Source of the DNA: UBA4810 sp002479215
GTDB taxonomy: Bacteria; Desulfobacterota; Syntrophia; Syntrophales; Smithellaceae
DNA length: 64,000 bases
Assembly: GCA_049514435.1 (NCBI GenBank)
Contig: JBEKVB010000005.1
Span: 1-64,000, forward strand
Direction of reading: 5' to 3'
Below the pieces are notes generated by a model. That model did not search any database and was not told the DNA's origin. It saw nothing but the letters and a program-made list of their open reading frames with translations. The position numbers were made by a program, and so were the translations under genes. Position 1 is the first letter of the stretch. Each line of letters starts with the position of its first letter. Positions 1 through 8,153 of this stretch are shown here, in pieces.

Positions 1-85
1 TATGCGGAAGTTGGTTCACATTATATTTGGTATCCTGAAATCCGGTAAAAAGTATGACCCAAACTATAAGCCAACTTTCGTTTGA
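1..85 (+). mobile_element. 3' end of an IS110-family transposase (partial)
   Basis: A reading frame enters from the left edge and ends at a TGA at 83-85. The visible residues include MRKLVHIIFGILKSG followed by a DPNY-type tail, the usual last residues of IS110/IS1111-type (DEDD) transposases. Only about 28 codons are in the window, so the catalytic RuvC-like and Tnp_20 domains cannot be checked. It lies about 65 bases from an attC-like site; IS1111-group elements are known that insert specifically into attC sites. The family call comes from pattern recognition of a short C-terminus. Confidence 0.55.
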
Positions 86-150
86 CAAGAACGGTATCTA
101 CAAACAAACGACTTTGAAAAATTTATACGTTGTGAATTATGATTTGAAAG

Positions 151-219
151 GTGTAACGCCGGCGTCAGCCAGAGGCGGGCGCCCTTTCCCACCGATTGGC
201 TGTACGCAGTTGTTATGTT
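151..219 (-). other. Integron attC-like recombination site (attC-a)
   Basis: Read on the minus strand the segment starts CATAAC and ends GCGTTACACC, giving the R''/R' core trinucleotides AAC and GTT. The arms are imperfect inverted repeats (TAAC-GCCGGCGT-CAGCC against TAACAACTGCGTACAGCC) with unpaired single bases, as attC bottom-strand hairpins have. It sits at the 3' end of the minus-strand gene ending at 213, the expected cassette arrangement. The length of about 69 bases suits a short attC. Confidence 0.6.
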
Positions 220-738
220 GGTTTTTGTCTTCCATAGACCAATTTGGCCTGTTTGGTTACAGAAGAATAGAACAATGCTGCCGACCTTGCGGGCGCGTCC
301 ATGAAATAACCACCCTCATCCTCATGGGCGAGTAGAAAGTCATACAGGTACGATACGCTGTTTTTCAGCACTCTCAGCACTGGAGGGGTCATGACCTCTT
401 CCGAGTCGAGATGGGCAACGAACTTGTCGCGGTACTCGCGAACCCCATCGGCGTAAGTATCAAATTCTTGTTCGGATATGCCCAACTCTTGTAGCAGTCC
501 ACGGGTAAAGACGCCAGGATCAGAAACAACCTTCTGCCAGTAGTGTTTCCCTCGCGGATCGGCAAAAAGCTTGCACCACTCCAACACGCAAATGTCCATG
601 AAGTTGCCGTTAACGGTTGTCCAGATCGTCTTGTAAAACAAGCGAGCCCCTAGACCAGCCTGCTCGATAGAAAGCCACGTTACGAAGGCAATGGCAACAA
701 AGAATAAAGACTCGACGAAGACGCTTTCTATGCGTCAC
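213..738 (-). pseudogene. HEPN-like small protein gene, frameshifted
   Basis: The gene appears to begin at GTG 738, seven bases after a strong GAGGAGG site, just inside the cassette boundary. It runs 38 codons (including CCHCLRNVAFYRAGW), then needs a one-base shift at about 624 to continue as W-T-T-V-N-G-N-F to the stop at 213. Skipping the base at 624 gives a protein of about 174 residues. The downstream part contains R-D-K-F-V-A-H, an Rx5H motif fitting the HEPN ribonuclease signature Rx4-6H, in a helical AbiU2-like context. The function is unknown; HEPN proteins are often toxins or defence RNases. Either the gene is broken or the assembly has an indel. The downstream frame alone would start at a TTG (641) with no ribosome-binding site. 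Confidence 0.6.
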
Positions 739-766
739 GATTACGCCTCCTCACACGTATCACAGC

Positions 767-824
767 AACATAACGAAAAAATCAGCCGGAGCGTAGCGAT
801 CGGCTGGATTGATTCGTTATATTT
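767..824 (-). other. Integron attC-like recombination site (attC-b)
   Basis: The arms read ATAACGAAAAAATCAGCCG and CGGCTGGATTGATTCGTTAT around a 12-base centre, a long imperfect inverted repeat with unpaired bases. The conserved AAC and GTT are at the outer ends, and on the minus strand the R' side reads GTTATGT. It begins four bases beyond the stop codon of the minus-strand gene ending at 828 and lies just upstream of the next gene's ribosome-binding site, exactly as between two gene cassettes. This is the clearest of the three attC candidates. Confidence 0.7.
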
Positions 825-827
825 CAG

Positions 828-1505
828 TTACTGGAGATTACTCGACACAAATTCTTCAACCCATTTCATCATGTCTGAAACTTGATTAATGTCGTACTCA
901 CTAAATTCGCCGTGTGCTGCTTTGTTTCGTAAATCAGCCCAAGTGATTATTTGTTTATGTATAATTTGATTGTATGCTTTATCTTTTAATAGATTGTTTA
1001 AAGGGTGAATTGTATCTTTCGGTGAAAACTGAAGCTGGTGTTTTTCACATAATTTCCTTAAGGTTGATTCTAAAACTGCACCTATCATAACAGCAGCAGC
1101 ATCTTTATAGTTTTCACTTAATAAGTGTTTTGCCTGCTCCAATATATCACCAAAAACATCAGCGCTTAATAATAAGCTTTGATTGAAAAAGTTACCTGTT
1201 TCAATGTCAATTTTCAAGGCTTTTAATATTGCAACCTTATAAAACACGTTGATAGATATGCTGTGATATTTCCTACTCTTCTCTTCTTCATTTAAGAATT
1301 TTTTTAAATGAATACTTTTGCCATCTTCAATCCGATTAAGCAAGTTGAGACATCTAGTGTTCCAGATGGTGTATCGCTCATGATCAAATTTGCCATCCGT
1401 CATTTGGCCAAAATTATTTTTTTGACTTTCAATCGTCGGCGCAAATTTTGGTGCTTCTTCTATTAGTTCGGTGAGTTGGATCAATATTCTGTTTTCTAAC
1501 TTCAT
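828..1505 (-). CDS. HEPN-domain protein of unknown function
   Basis: This is a 225-residue, AT-rich gene. The C-terminal half is helical: a long helix (AAAVMIGAVLESTLRKLCE) and then R193-N-K-A-A-H198-G, a canonical HEPN Rx4H motif. The N-terminal half (Ile/Leu/Lys-rich, about residues 1-110) is not recognised. HEPN proteins with this motif are usually metal-independent RNases, and many are toxin or abortive-infection components; that is family knowledge. I start it at ATG 1505 because GGAG lies nine bases upstream; ATGs at 1520 and 1511 are in frame but poorly placed. attC-b follows the stop by four bases. No MNT-type nucleotidyltransferase antitoxin is adjacent. Confidence 0.7.
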   Translation of the reverse strand: MKLENRILIQLTELIEEAPKFAPTIESQKNNFGQMTDGKFDHERYTIWNTRCLNLLNRIEDGKSIHLKKFLNEEEKSRKYHSISINVFYKVAILKALKIDIETGNFFNQSLLLSADVFGDILEQAKHLLSENYKDAAAVMIGAVLESTLRKLCEKHQLQFSPKDTIHPLNNLLKDKAYNQIIHKQIITWADLRNKAAHGEFSEYDINQVSDMMKWVEEFVSSNLQ

Positions 1506-1644
1506 TTGCATCAACTCCATTATTTTTTAATTCAGCATTTAACAATTAATATACCTGCTGGGTATTTTCCGAAATTTCGTGGAATCCTACTTCAATTCAT
1601 AAAAAAAAGAAAAGTGATGGATTCTGTTTGAAGTGGTATTTCTG

Positions 1645-2442
1645 TCATGACTTCGCTTTGTCATTTCTTTTTTCGATTGCCTTACGTTTCTCAGCAGGCA
1701 ATTTCTTATAAAGTTCTTCAACTTGCTTGGGATGACTAATCATTTGGTCGGCAATTGAATTTATAAGAACTAATAGTTGACTTGCAGTATCCCTGTCATC
1801 CTTTATATCTAATACGCCAGGATGAACAGCTTCATTCCCAATTACGCGAACAATATCTAATGACTTTTGAACGACAGGGTTCAACCCTTTTGACACAAGA
1901 CTGGCAATATCATCATCAATATTTTTACCTTTTTCCCCAAGATGTATACACAAATTTTGAACGCATAGTCGTAATAAAGCAACTGCGCCTCTAGGGGATA
2001 GTCCAAGAATCGCTCTAGCTTCCTCAAAATCATGTATAATGTTTTCAGATAAATCAGGATTTGGATGGATTCCAAGCTTTTCATTTGGAAACAGAAGATT
2101 ATCATGCACCCAAACAGCTATTTTATTACAGTTATAACATTTGCTTAAATAAAGATTATTAACGCCATCGTATACATAGGTTCCTCTTTCGTTTTTTTCT
2201 AGGAATACTAAACCTGTGCCCATATTGTCATACCATTTCAACCATATCTTCATATCCTCTGATGATATGTCCGGAGCTGCGATAAACCGTTTTTTTATTT
2301 CGTCGTTAGGGATACGTGGCGTTTGATTTTTATTGCGATATTCACCAAAGACATCTAACCAATACTGGGTTGTATACGCACCACAATGAGGACAATCAAA
2401 GGCTGTTGCAGATATTGATGGTGGAATTGATTTTTTTGTCAT
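1645..2442 (-). CDS. Zinc-ribbon DUF4145-like (HEPN-fold) protein
   Basis: The protein has 265 residues. Two CxxC pairs (C17/C20 in CPHC, C102/C105 in CYNC) form a likely zinc ribbon split by a Lys/Arg-rich insert. The C-terminal half carries the DUF4145 pattern: an ARAILGLSPRGAVALLRLC helix and then GNEAVHPG. DUF4145 proteins share the HEPN fold. Here the nearest Arg is eight residues before the His, so the RNase Rx4-6H motif is degenerate and activity is doubtful. DUF4145 proteins are common in defence islands and beside restriction genes, with no fixed function. A GGAG site lies 12 bases before ATG 2442. No attC is apparent between this gene and the next one downstream, so both may belong to one cassette. 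Confidence 0.65.
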   Translation of the reverse strand: MTKKSIPPSISATAFDCPHCGAYTTQYWLDVFGEYRNKNQTPRIPNDEIKKRFIAAPDISSEDMKIWLKWYDNMGTGLVFLEKNERGTYVYDGVNNLYLSKCYNCNKIAVWVHDNLLFPNEKLGIHPNPDLSENIIHDFEEARAILGLSPRGAVALLRLCVQNLCIHLGEKGKNIDDDIASLVSKGLNPVVQKSLDIVRVIGNEAVHPGVLDIKDDRDTASQLLVLINSIADQMISHPKQVEELYKKLPAEKRKAIEKRNDKAKS

Positions 2443-2473
2443 TATTTTCTTATCTCCGTTTTGATTTTTATTC

Positions 2474-2534
2474 GACTAACGGCCTAAATTAGCCACGATA
2501 TTTACGAGTCGACTGAATTTGCCTTGTTATGTGA
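2474..2534 (-). other. Integron attC-like recombination site (attC-c)
   Basis: On the minus strand the segment reads from CACATAACAAGGCAAATT to AATTTAGGCCGTTAGTC, with AAC and GTT cores and an inverted repeat (GGC and AAATT blocks offset by unpaired bases). The end GTTAGTC is close to the canonical GTTRRRY. It is about 61 bases long and overlaps the last 30 or so bases of the gene that stops at 2502. The stem is weaker than in attC-b, but position and length match the other sites. Confidence 0.5.
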
Positions 2535-3194
2535 GCTTTGGTTTTTTAAAATATTATCCATTTCAAGAACAATTGATTCTCCAAAATCAAGGATCCAGTC
2601 TGCTGCATGAGGATCGACTTCAGTCCCATGCGCGGCACGGTTACCGAGAGCTACTAAATCCATTAATCCAGCAGAGACTTGCGGTGGCAATATTTGTTCA
2701 TTTTGCAGTTCCCTTATCAATTTGCCAAGAGACGTTCCTTGTGATCTGATTTTATAGTTTTCAGCAATCTTGCGAATTCGTTTTTCAATTTCTATACGAA
2801 AGGCAACTAAGCTTAAATTAGAATCAGTGTTTGCCACTTCACGAATATATGCAATCGGATCTTCAATAGAAATATGACCTTGAGAAGCTGCAGATTTCGA
2901 AACTGTTGCCGTTCCAGAAGCCATTAGAGTTGGAAGCTCTATGTTCGACCAGCCACGAATAACCTTGTCAGTGGCAGCCTTGACTTCAGCAAGTTCAATT
3001 TTGATACCACCTGGAAGTTCAAGAGTTTTTACACCAGAGGAGACTAGGGTCTTTAGCAAGGCACCGGAAAAAGGGAGAGCTGTAATTAAAAGCAAAGCGA
3101 TAGCAGTTATATCAATTCCGAGGTCAGGCCGAAATATATGCGATATTAAGAGAAAGATAGCCCCTAGGCTTATGAGGTATTTAAGTTTTTCCAT
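2502..3194 (-). CDS. Membrane-anchored HEPN/DUF4145-like protein
   Basis: The protein has 230 residues. Two hydrophobic stretches occupy residues 5-17 and about 28-50 (ITAIALLLITALPFSGALL) and should anchor it in the inner membrane. The remainder is cytoplasmic and helical, ending with LVALGNRAAHGTEVDP, the GN-x-AAHG signature of DUF4145/HEPN-fold proteins. The Arg-His spacing is Rx2H, so the catalytic RNase motif is not intact. GAGG lies nine bases before ATG 3194. The last codons overlap attC-c. A membrane-tethered HEPN-fold sensor or effector is possible but is inference. Confidence 0.6.
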   Translation of the reverse strand: MEKLKYLISLGAIFLLISHIFRPDLGIDITAIALLLITALPFSGALLKTLVSSGVKTLELPGGIKIELAEVKAATDKVIRGWSNIELPTLMASGTATVSKSAASQGHISIEDPIAYIREVANTDSNLSLVAFRIEIEKRIRKIAENYKIRSQGTSLGKLIRELQNEQILPPQVSAGLMDLVALGNRAAHGTEVDPHAADWILDFGESIVLEMDNILKNQSSHNKANSVDS

Positions 3195-3440
3195 TCATTG
3201 TTGCCTCATATTATTATTCAAGCACATAGTTTATCGCCTTGTTTCTCGGCGGGAAAAAAATATTTTAATGTGTTATGCATATCATATTTTCAATGAGACA
3301 ACATCAATGATTACAGGGTGAAATACTGCATTTTCGTCAAGATCATCGTTTTGCGGACTTCAGGAAGCTATCTTTAATCCATAATATACTGTTTGGTATA
3401 TGAAATTGATGTTTCCTAAACCTGACATCTGATGAATTGA
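3195..3440. other. Intergenic gap at the right end of the cassette region
   Basis: No gene is visible. A weak AAC...GTT inverted arrangement of about 61 bases (3295-3355, arms around ATGAT) could be a decayed fourth attC, since its length matches the other three, but the pairing is poor. Base composition moves back towards that of the core genome to the right. Confidence 0.2.
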
Positions 3441-4916
3441 TCAGCCAATTCTCTTGAAATCTATGAACCCCTGCTCCATATCGGTGCGAATCAGCTGCAC
3501 TCGAATCCTGTGGCCCACATCCATGCCTTCGAAACCAGATACCAGTTTTCCTTCAATGGGAGGATGAAGAATGCGAACCCATGTGCCCTTGGAGGCCGCA
3601 CCGGTTACAATTGCATCGAAACGTTCACCAATTCTGGACTCTAAAAGAATTGCTGCAGCCGATTTGCTGACCTGTCGTTCCACTTTATTGGCAGCATCTT
3701 CTCCCTCTGTGCAATGTTTAGCCAGAACTTCCAGTTCATTATTGCTATAGGGCAAAGTTTCTCCTCCTATGGCTGCCTTCAATAAGCGTTGTGTGATCAG
3801 ATCGATATACCGACGATTAGGGGCCGTGGAATGGGTATAGTCTCTGACCGCGAGACCAAAGTGTCCAGGGGAGGCCGTATCGCCTGGAAGTTCTGCAACG
3901 TATTCACCGGCCCCCATAAGTTTGATAACAGCTAGGGAGAGATCAGGGAATCTGACCGGGTCGGCTGTTTTCTCCTTGGTCAGAAACTCCTCCAAGGCTT
4001 TTGCATCCGGATCAGGAGGAAGCTTGAACCCACGTTCCCCGGCAAGCTCGACAATTCGTTCCCATCGTTTTGGAGTGCGGACTACGCGGCGGATAGAAGG
4101 GAATTTTTTTGACGAGAGATACCGGGCGGTCACGCCATTGGCCCCTATCATGAAATCTTCGATAATGTCCTTGGCGCGGTTCTTTTTTTCTTCTTCAAGA
4201 TCACGGATTTCATCACCTTTGAATATAGGTTTCACCTCAATGGTTTCCAGACTCAGAGCTCCGTGAATGTGCCGGAGGACTTTCATGCTTTGTGCTACCT
4301 TATCCTGCATGCGCAAATTATCAGCAAGTCCATTTGTGGCAGTAATAGCCTCAGGCACAATTTCTTTCTCTTCCAGCCACGCGGCAACACTATTATACGC
4401 GAGTTTTGCATGATTGCGGACATGGGCTCTTTAAATATCCGACGTTTTTAGGGAACCGTCTGAACCAACCACCATTTCGATGACGATTGCCGGTCGATCC
4501 TCATTATAATTCAATGATGTGAAGTTGGTAGAAAGTTTTTCGGGTAGCATCGGGAATATCTCAGCCGCTGTATATACAGAGGTTGTATTGTGCTTAGCAT
4601 GGTCATCGATCACTGACTTGCTCTTAACGATCGAGTCGACATCAGCCACCGCAACAAGAACCTTTACTTCATCACCTTGCATCGCCTCGGCAACAGTGAG
4701 TTGATCCAAGTCACGTGAATCATCATTATCAATGGAAGCCCATAAAAGATTCCTAAGGTCACGAACCTGTTCACTGTCAATTGTTGCAGGAGCAAGAATC
4801 TTGCTAAGTTCTGAGAGTGCATCACCGGAAAACTCCGGGAGCAAGCCTTTCTCCAGCATCACTCTCTGGGCGATTCTCTGTAGAATAGAACGGTGCTGTT
4901 TATCGGTCGACGTCAT
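3441..4916 (-). pseudogene. RNase II/R-family (RNB) exoribonuclease interrupted by an in-frame TAA
   Basis: Translation starts at ATG 4916 after a GGAG site and shows the RNB active-site segment SIDNDDSRDLDQ at about residues 67-78 (acidic residues for Mg2+). At codon 162 a TAA (4433-4431) interrupts the frame. The same frame continues directly with RAHVRNHAKLAY and runs to 3441, ending in an S1-like segment; relatives carry a Tyr at this position, so TAT/TAC to TAA fits. Full length would be 491 residues. This is a short RNase R-like form without N-terminal cold-shock domains. 3'-to-5' RNA decay would be lost if the stop is real. A restart at GTG 4358 would lack the catalytic segment. Confidence 0.8.
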
Positions 4917-5102
4917 TTTCCATCTCCTTTTTTGTTTCTCAGCGGCATACCATTGTGACCTGCCCCAGAACTTGTAACACCAATTCGCTTTCTTTGGCTA
5001 ACTTTGTTGGCGTCGTCGTCGGCTTCTTCAACGTATAGTACAATACGTCTCCAGCGCCTCCTTCTCGCCGAAGCTGATCCTTTGAAAGCGATTGGTATGA
5101 AA

Positions 5103-5858
5103 TTATTTCTTTGCGGAGATTTGTTGGATGATACCGAGAAATGCGTCCGGCTTTAGAGATGCTCCGCCGACGAGCGCTCCGTCGATATTTTCCATGCCGA
5201 TTAATTCACCGATATTGTCTTTGGTGACGCTGCCGCCATAGAGTATGCGGATGTCGTTAGCCGCGTTGCCATACAAGTCTTTTAAGATGCCGCGTATAAA
5301 TTTATGAACTTCTTCGGCTTGGTTCGATGTGGCGACTTTGCCTGTTCCAATTGCCCATACCGGCTCGTAAGCGATGACAATATTGTCTATTTTTTCCACA
5401 CCGCTGAGTCCCTGTTTTACCTGTCTGCCGACGACCGATTGGGTAATTCCTTTTACTCTTTCCTCGTCAGTTTCTCCCACGCACATGATCGACTTCAAAC
5501 CCACAGCCAACGCTTTCTTGACTTTTAAATTCACGTCATTGTCTTGTTCATGAAAATATTTCCGCCGTTCCGAATGGCCGATGATGACATAAGTGCAACC
5601 GGTATCCTTAAGCATCCCCGAGGCAATTTCTCCGGTGAATGCGCCCTTATCTTCGTAATGCATATTTTGCGCAGCCAAGGATACTTTGGAACCCTTGATC
5701 GCGTCACCAACGCTATACAAGGAGGTAAAAGGAGGAGCTATAATTACTTCACCATTTTTGATGTCCTTCGTGCCTTCTTTGATCGCCTTGGCCAGAGTGA
5801 CTGATTCCTGTATTGTGTTGTGCATTTTCCAGTTGCCAGCTACAATCCAATTTCTCAT
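5103..5858 (-). CDS. tpiA: Triosephosphate isomerase
   Basis: The protein has 251 residues, normal for the family. It interconverts dihydroxyacetone phosphate and glyceraldehyde 3-phosphate in the cytoplasm. All catalytic residues are present at near-textbook positions: K11 (GNWKMH), H95 (GHSERR) and E165 (AYEPVWAIGTG), and the phosphate-binding YGGSV is near the C-terminus. It starts 11 bases after the pgk stop and is the last gene of a gap-pgk-tpiA run. The 186 bases between it and the RNB gene contain an open stretch without a start codon or any feature I recognise. Confidence 0.97.
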   Translation of the reverse strand: MRNWIVAGNWKMHNTIQESVTLAKAIKEGTKDIKNGEVIIAPPFTSLYSVGDAIKGSKVSLAAQNMHYEDKGAFTGEIASGMLKDTGCTYVIIGHSERRKYFHEQDNDVNLKVKKALAVGLKSIMCVGETDEERVKGITQSVVGRQVKQGLSGVEKIDNIVIAYEPVWAIGTGKVATSNQAEEVHKFIRGILKDLYGNAANDIRILYGGSVTKDNIGELIGMENIDGALVGGASLKPDAFLGIIQQISAKK

Positions 5859-5869
5859 TGCTTTTCTCC

Positions 5870-7048
5870 TTATGTTTCGAGGGCGGCAACGCCGGGCAAG
5901 GTCTTGCCTTCCAGCAATTCCAGAAAAGCACCGCCGCCGGTAGAGATAAAAGATATCTTTGCGCTTTCTCCGGTTTGATGAACTGCCGTATCCGTATCAC
6001 CGCCGCCGACAATAGTGAGTGCACCGGAATTAGCAACGGCATGGACAAGTGAGAACGTTCCTTTGCTGAAAGGGGCAAGTTCAAACATACCCAGAGGGCC
6101 GTTCCAGACAATGGTTTTTGCGTTCTTTACCGCATCTGAAAATAAAGTGATTGTTGCCGGGCCTATATCCAGACCTATCCAGTCTTCCGGGATATCTTTT
6201 ATGTTACAAATTTTTATTTCAGCATCAGCCGCAGGATTTTTCGCAATCACTGCATCCACCGGCAATAAAAACTGTACATTTTTCTGTCTGGCTTTTTCCA
6301 TAATTTTTCTTGCCAGATCAAGCATATCAGTTTCACACAGGGATTTGCCGATACCGTAGCCGGAGGCCTTCAGGAAAGTGAAGGCCATGCCGCCGCCGAC
6401 AAGCAGTTTATCCACTTTTTCCATTATTTTTTCTAATACGCCGATTTTATCGGAGACCTTTGAGCCGCCGATAATCGCGACCAATGGTCGCGCCGGATTG
6501 ACCATAACCTTATTAAAGTATTCGATTTCATTTTTCAGCAGGAATCCTGCGGCGCATGTTTTCACAAATTCCGTAATTGCAGAGTTCGATGCCGCCGCCC
6601 GGTGCGAAACGGCAAAAGCGTCATCAATATATATATCGCAAAGCCCCGCTAGCTTTTTGGCAAATTCCGGGTCGTTTTTATCCTCCCCCGGCTGGAATCG
6701 GAGATTTTCGAGAAGAATGATGTCTCCTTCTTTCATTTTACCTACGGCGGCTTGGGCCTTTTCGCCGACGCAATCATCGACAAAAGCGACATCTTTTTTC
6801 AGAAGGCTGGAAAGTATCTTGGCGACCGGCTTCAAGGACATTCCCTCAACTCTTTTTCCTTTGGGTCTCCCCAGATGGGAGGCGAGAATTACCTTAGCTC
6901 CTTTTTCCAGAGAGTATTTTATTGTCGGTAAACTTGCCCGCACACGGGTGTCGTCCGTAACGTTACCCGATTTGTCCATGGGGACGTTGAAATCTACCCG
7001 CAGGAAAACCCTTTTGCCCTTCATATCTATCTGGTCTATGTACTTCAT
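5870..7048 (-). CDS. pgk: Phosphoglycerate kinase
   Basis: The protein has 392 residues, standard for bacteria. It transfers phosphate between 1,3-bisphosphoglycerate and ADP, forming ATP. Motifs in order: substrate-binding RVDFNVP near the N-terminus, ASHLGRPKG, the hinge-region LLENLRFQPGE, nucleotide-binding IIGGSKVSDKIGVLE, and IVGGGDTDTAV near the C-terminus. It is 19 bases downstream of the gap stop and 11 bases upstream of tpiA, so the three should be co-transcribed. The ribosome-binding site is weak, which suggests coupling to gap translation. Confidence 0.97.
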   Translation of the reverse strand: MKYIDQIDMKGKRVFLRVDFNVPMDKSGNVTDDTRVRASLPTIKYSLEKGAKVILASHLGRPKGKRVEGMSLKPVAKILSSLLKKDVAFVDDCVGEKAQAAVGKMKEGDIILLENLRFQPGEDKNDPEFAKKLAGLCDIYIDDAFAVSHRAAASNSAITEFVKTCAAGFLLKNEIEYFNKVMVNPARPLVAIIGGSKVSDKIGVLEKIMEKVDKLLVGGGMAFTFLKASGYGIGKSLCETDMLDLARKIMEKARQKNVQFLLPVDAVIAKNPAADAEIKICNIKDIPEDWIGLDIGPATITLFSDAVKNAKTIVWNGPLGMFELAPFSKGTFSLVHAVANSGALTIVGGGDTDTAVHQTGESAKISFISTGGGAFLELLEGKTLPGVAALET

Positions 7049-7067
7049 ACTTTTTTATCTGTCTTTT

Positions 7068-8066
7068 TTATTTCATGATAAAAGAAAGTAGTTCCAGCAT
7101 CCTGTTGGAAAAACCCCATTCGTTGTCATACCAGGAGAGAATCTTCACCATCTTGCCGCCGATTACCGCTGTATTAGGCAGATCCACTATCGAAGAATGG
7201 GGATTGCCGTTAAAATCACGGGAAACCAGCTCTTCGTCCGAGTATGTAAGTATTCCCTTCATAGCTCCCTGCGCGTACTCTCTGAATTTCACGTTCACTT
7301 CATCCTTGTTTGTGCTCTTCGAGAGTGTCGCCACAAAATCCACTATAGAAACATTGGGAGTAGGCACCCGGATAGCCAATCCATCCAGTTTACCCTTCAT
7401 TTCGGGCATAACCTCAGAGATGGCTTTGGCTGCTCCTGTTGTGGTGGGTATCATAGAAAGAGCGGCCGCGCGGGCCCTTCTCAAATCTTTATGAGGTTCA
7501 TCGAGGACAACCTGATCATTGGTATAGGCATGGATTGTGGTCATCAGACCGTATTCAATACCGAATTCCCTGTGCAATATTTTCACTATCGGCGCCAGGC
7601 AATTAGTAGTACATGAACCCATCGATATGATGTTGTGCTTGTTCTTATCGTATATCTCCTGATTCACCCCAAAAACAACGGTCACATCCGGACTCTTTGC
7701 GGGAGCTGATATAACAATTTTTTTAGCTCCTGCCTTGAGGTGTCTTTCCGCGCCCGCCCTGTCGGTAAATTTTCCCGTACTCTCCAGGACAACATCAACG
7801 CCGAGGTCTTTCCAGGGCAATTTTTCGGGCTCTCTTTCGGTAAAGATCTTGATTTCCTTGCCGCCGACTATAATTGAGTTGTCTTTTGCTTTAATTTCGG
7901 CATTCATAATTCCGTGCACAGAATCATATTTTAAAAGGTGAGCCAGCGTCTTGGCATCCGCGAGATCGTTTATGGCCACGAATTCGACATCTTTGTTTTT
8001 ATACCCGGCTCTGAACACAAGCCTTCCGATTCTTCCAAAGCCATTAATGGCAATTTTTACAGACAT
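7068..8066 (-). CDS. gap: Glyceraldehyde-3-phosphate dehydrogenase (type I)
   Basis: The protein has 332 residues. NAD-binding NGFGRIGR is at residues 8-15, and D34 (INDLAD) marks NAD over NADP preference. Catalytic C152 lies in SMGSCTTNCLAP, and H179 is the general base. It is first in the gap-pgk-tpiA run. An excellent AAGGAGG precedes ATG 8066, and a candidate sigma-70 promoter lies at 8090-8119. It serves glycolysis or gluconeogenesis; the neighbouring PPDK and PEPCK suggest that both directions are used. Confidence 0.97.
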   Translation of the reverse strand: MSVKIAINGFGRIGRLVFRAGYKNKDVEFVAINDLADAKTLAHLLKYDSVHGIMNAEIKAKDNSIIVGGKEIKIFTEREPEKLPWKDLGVDVVLESTGKFTDRAGAERHLKAGAKKIVISAPAKSPDVTVVFGVNQEIYDKNKHNIISMGSCTTNCLAPIVKILHREFGIEYGLMTTIHAYTNDQVVLDEPHKDLRRARAAALSMIPTTTGAAKAISEVMPEMKGKLDGLAIRVPTPNVSIVDFVATLSKSTNKDEVNVKFREYAQGAMKGILTYSDEELVSRDFNGNPHSSIVDLPNTAVIGGKMVKILSWYDNEWGFSNRMLELLSFIMK

Positions 8067-8089
8067 ATCAACCTCCTTATCTTTCTGAA

Positions 8090-8119
8090 CTTTTAATCAA
8101 AAAATACTTTTTCTGTCAA
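8090..8119 (-). promoter_or_regulatory. Candidate sigma-70 promoter for gap-pgk-tpiA
   Basis: On the minus strand a perfect TTGACA (8119-8114) is followed after 18 bases by TAAAAG, a 4/6 match to the -10 consensus. It lies about 25 bases before the gap start and its AAGGAGG site. The -10 is mediocre, so the call is tentative. Confidence 0.4.
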
Positions 8120-8153
8120 CCCATTTTGTTTCCTATACATGGTCCACTAAGAA

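Noticed and set aside
54..335. Plus-strand open frame across the IS end and attC-a
   Set aside because: It overlaps the transposase stop, the attC-like site and a minus-strand gene, has no ribosome-binding site and no recognisable content.
691..885. Short plus-strand open frame through attC-b
   Set aside because: It reads through the recombination site and the ends of two opposing genes; there is no start signal.
1545..1632. Possible attC between the second and third HEPN genes
   Set aside because: AAC and GTT can be found but there is no matching inverted repeat.
3295..3355. Possible fourth attC at the right end of the array
   Set aside because: AAC and GTT are at the right distance, but the arms pair poorly and the R' end departs from GTTRRRY.
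4358..4433. Frameshift or programmed recoding in the RNB gene
   Set aside because: Both parts are in the same frame and the stop is TAA, so neither a frameshift nor selenocysteine/pyrrolysine explains it.
4917..5102. Open minus-strand stretch of about 50 codons between tpiA and the RNB gene
   Set aside because: It has no start codon or ribosome-binding site; it does not resemble SecG, which often follows tpiA.
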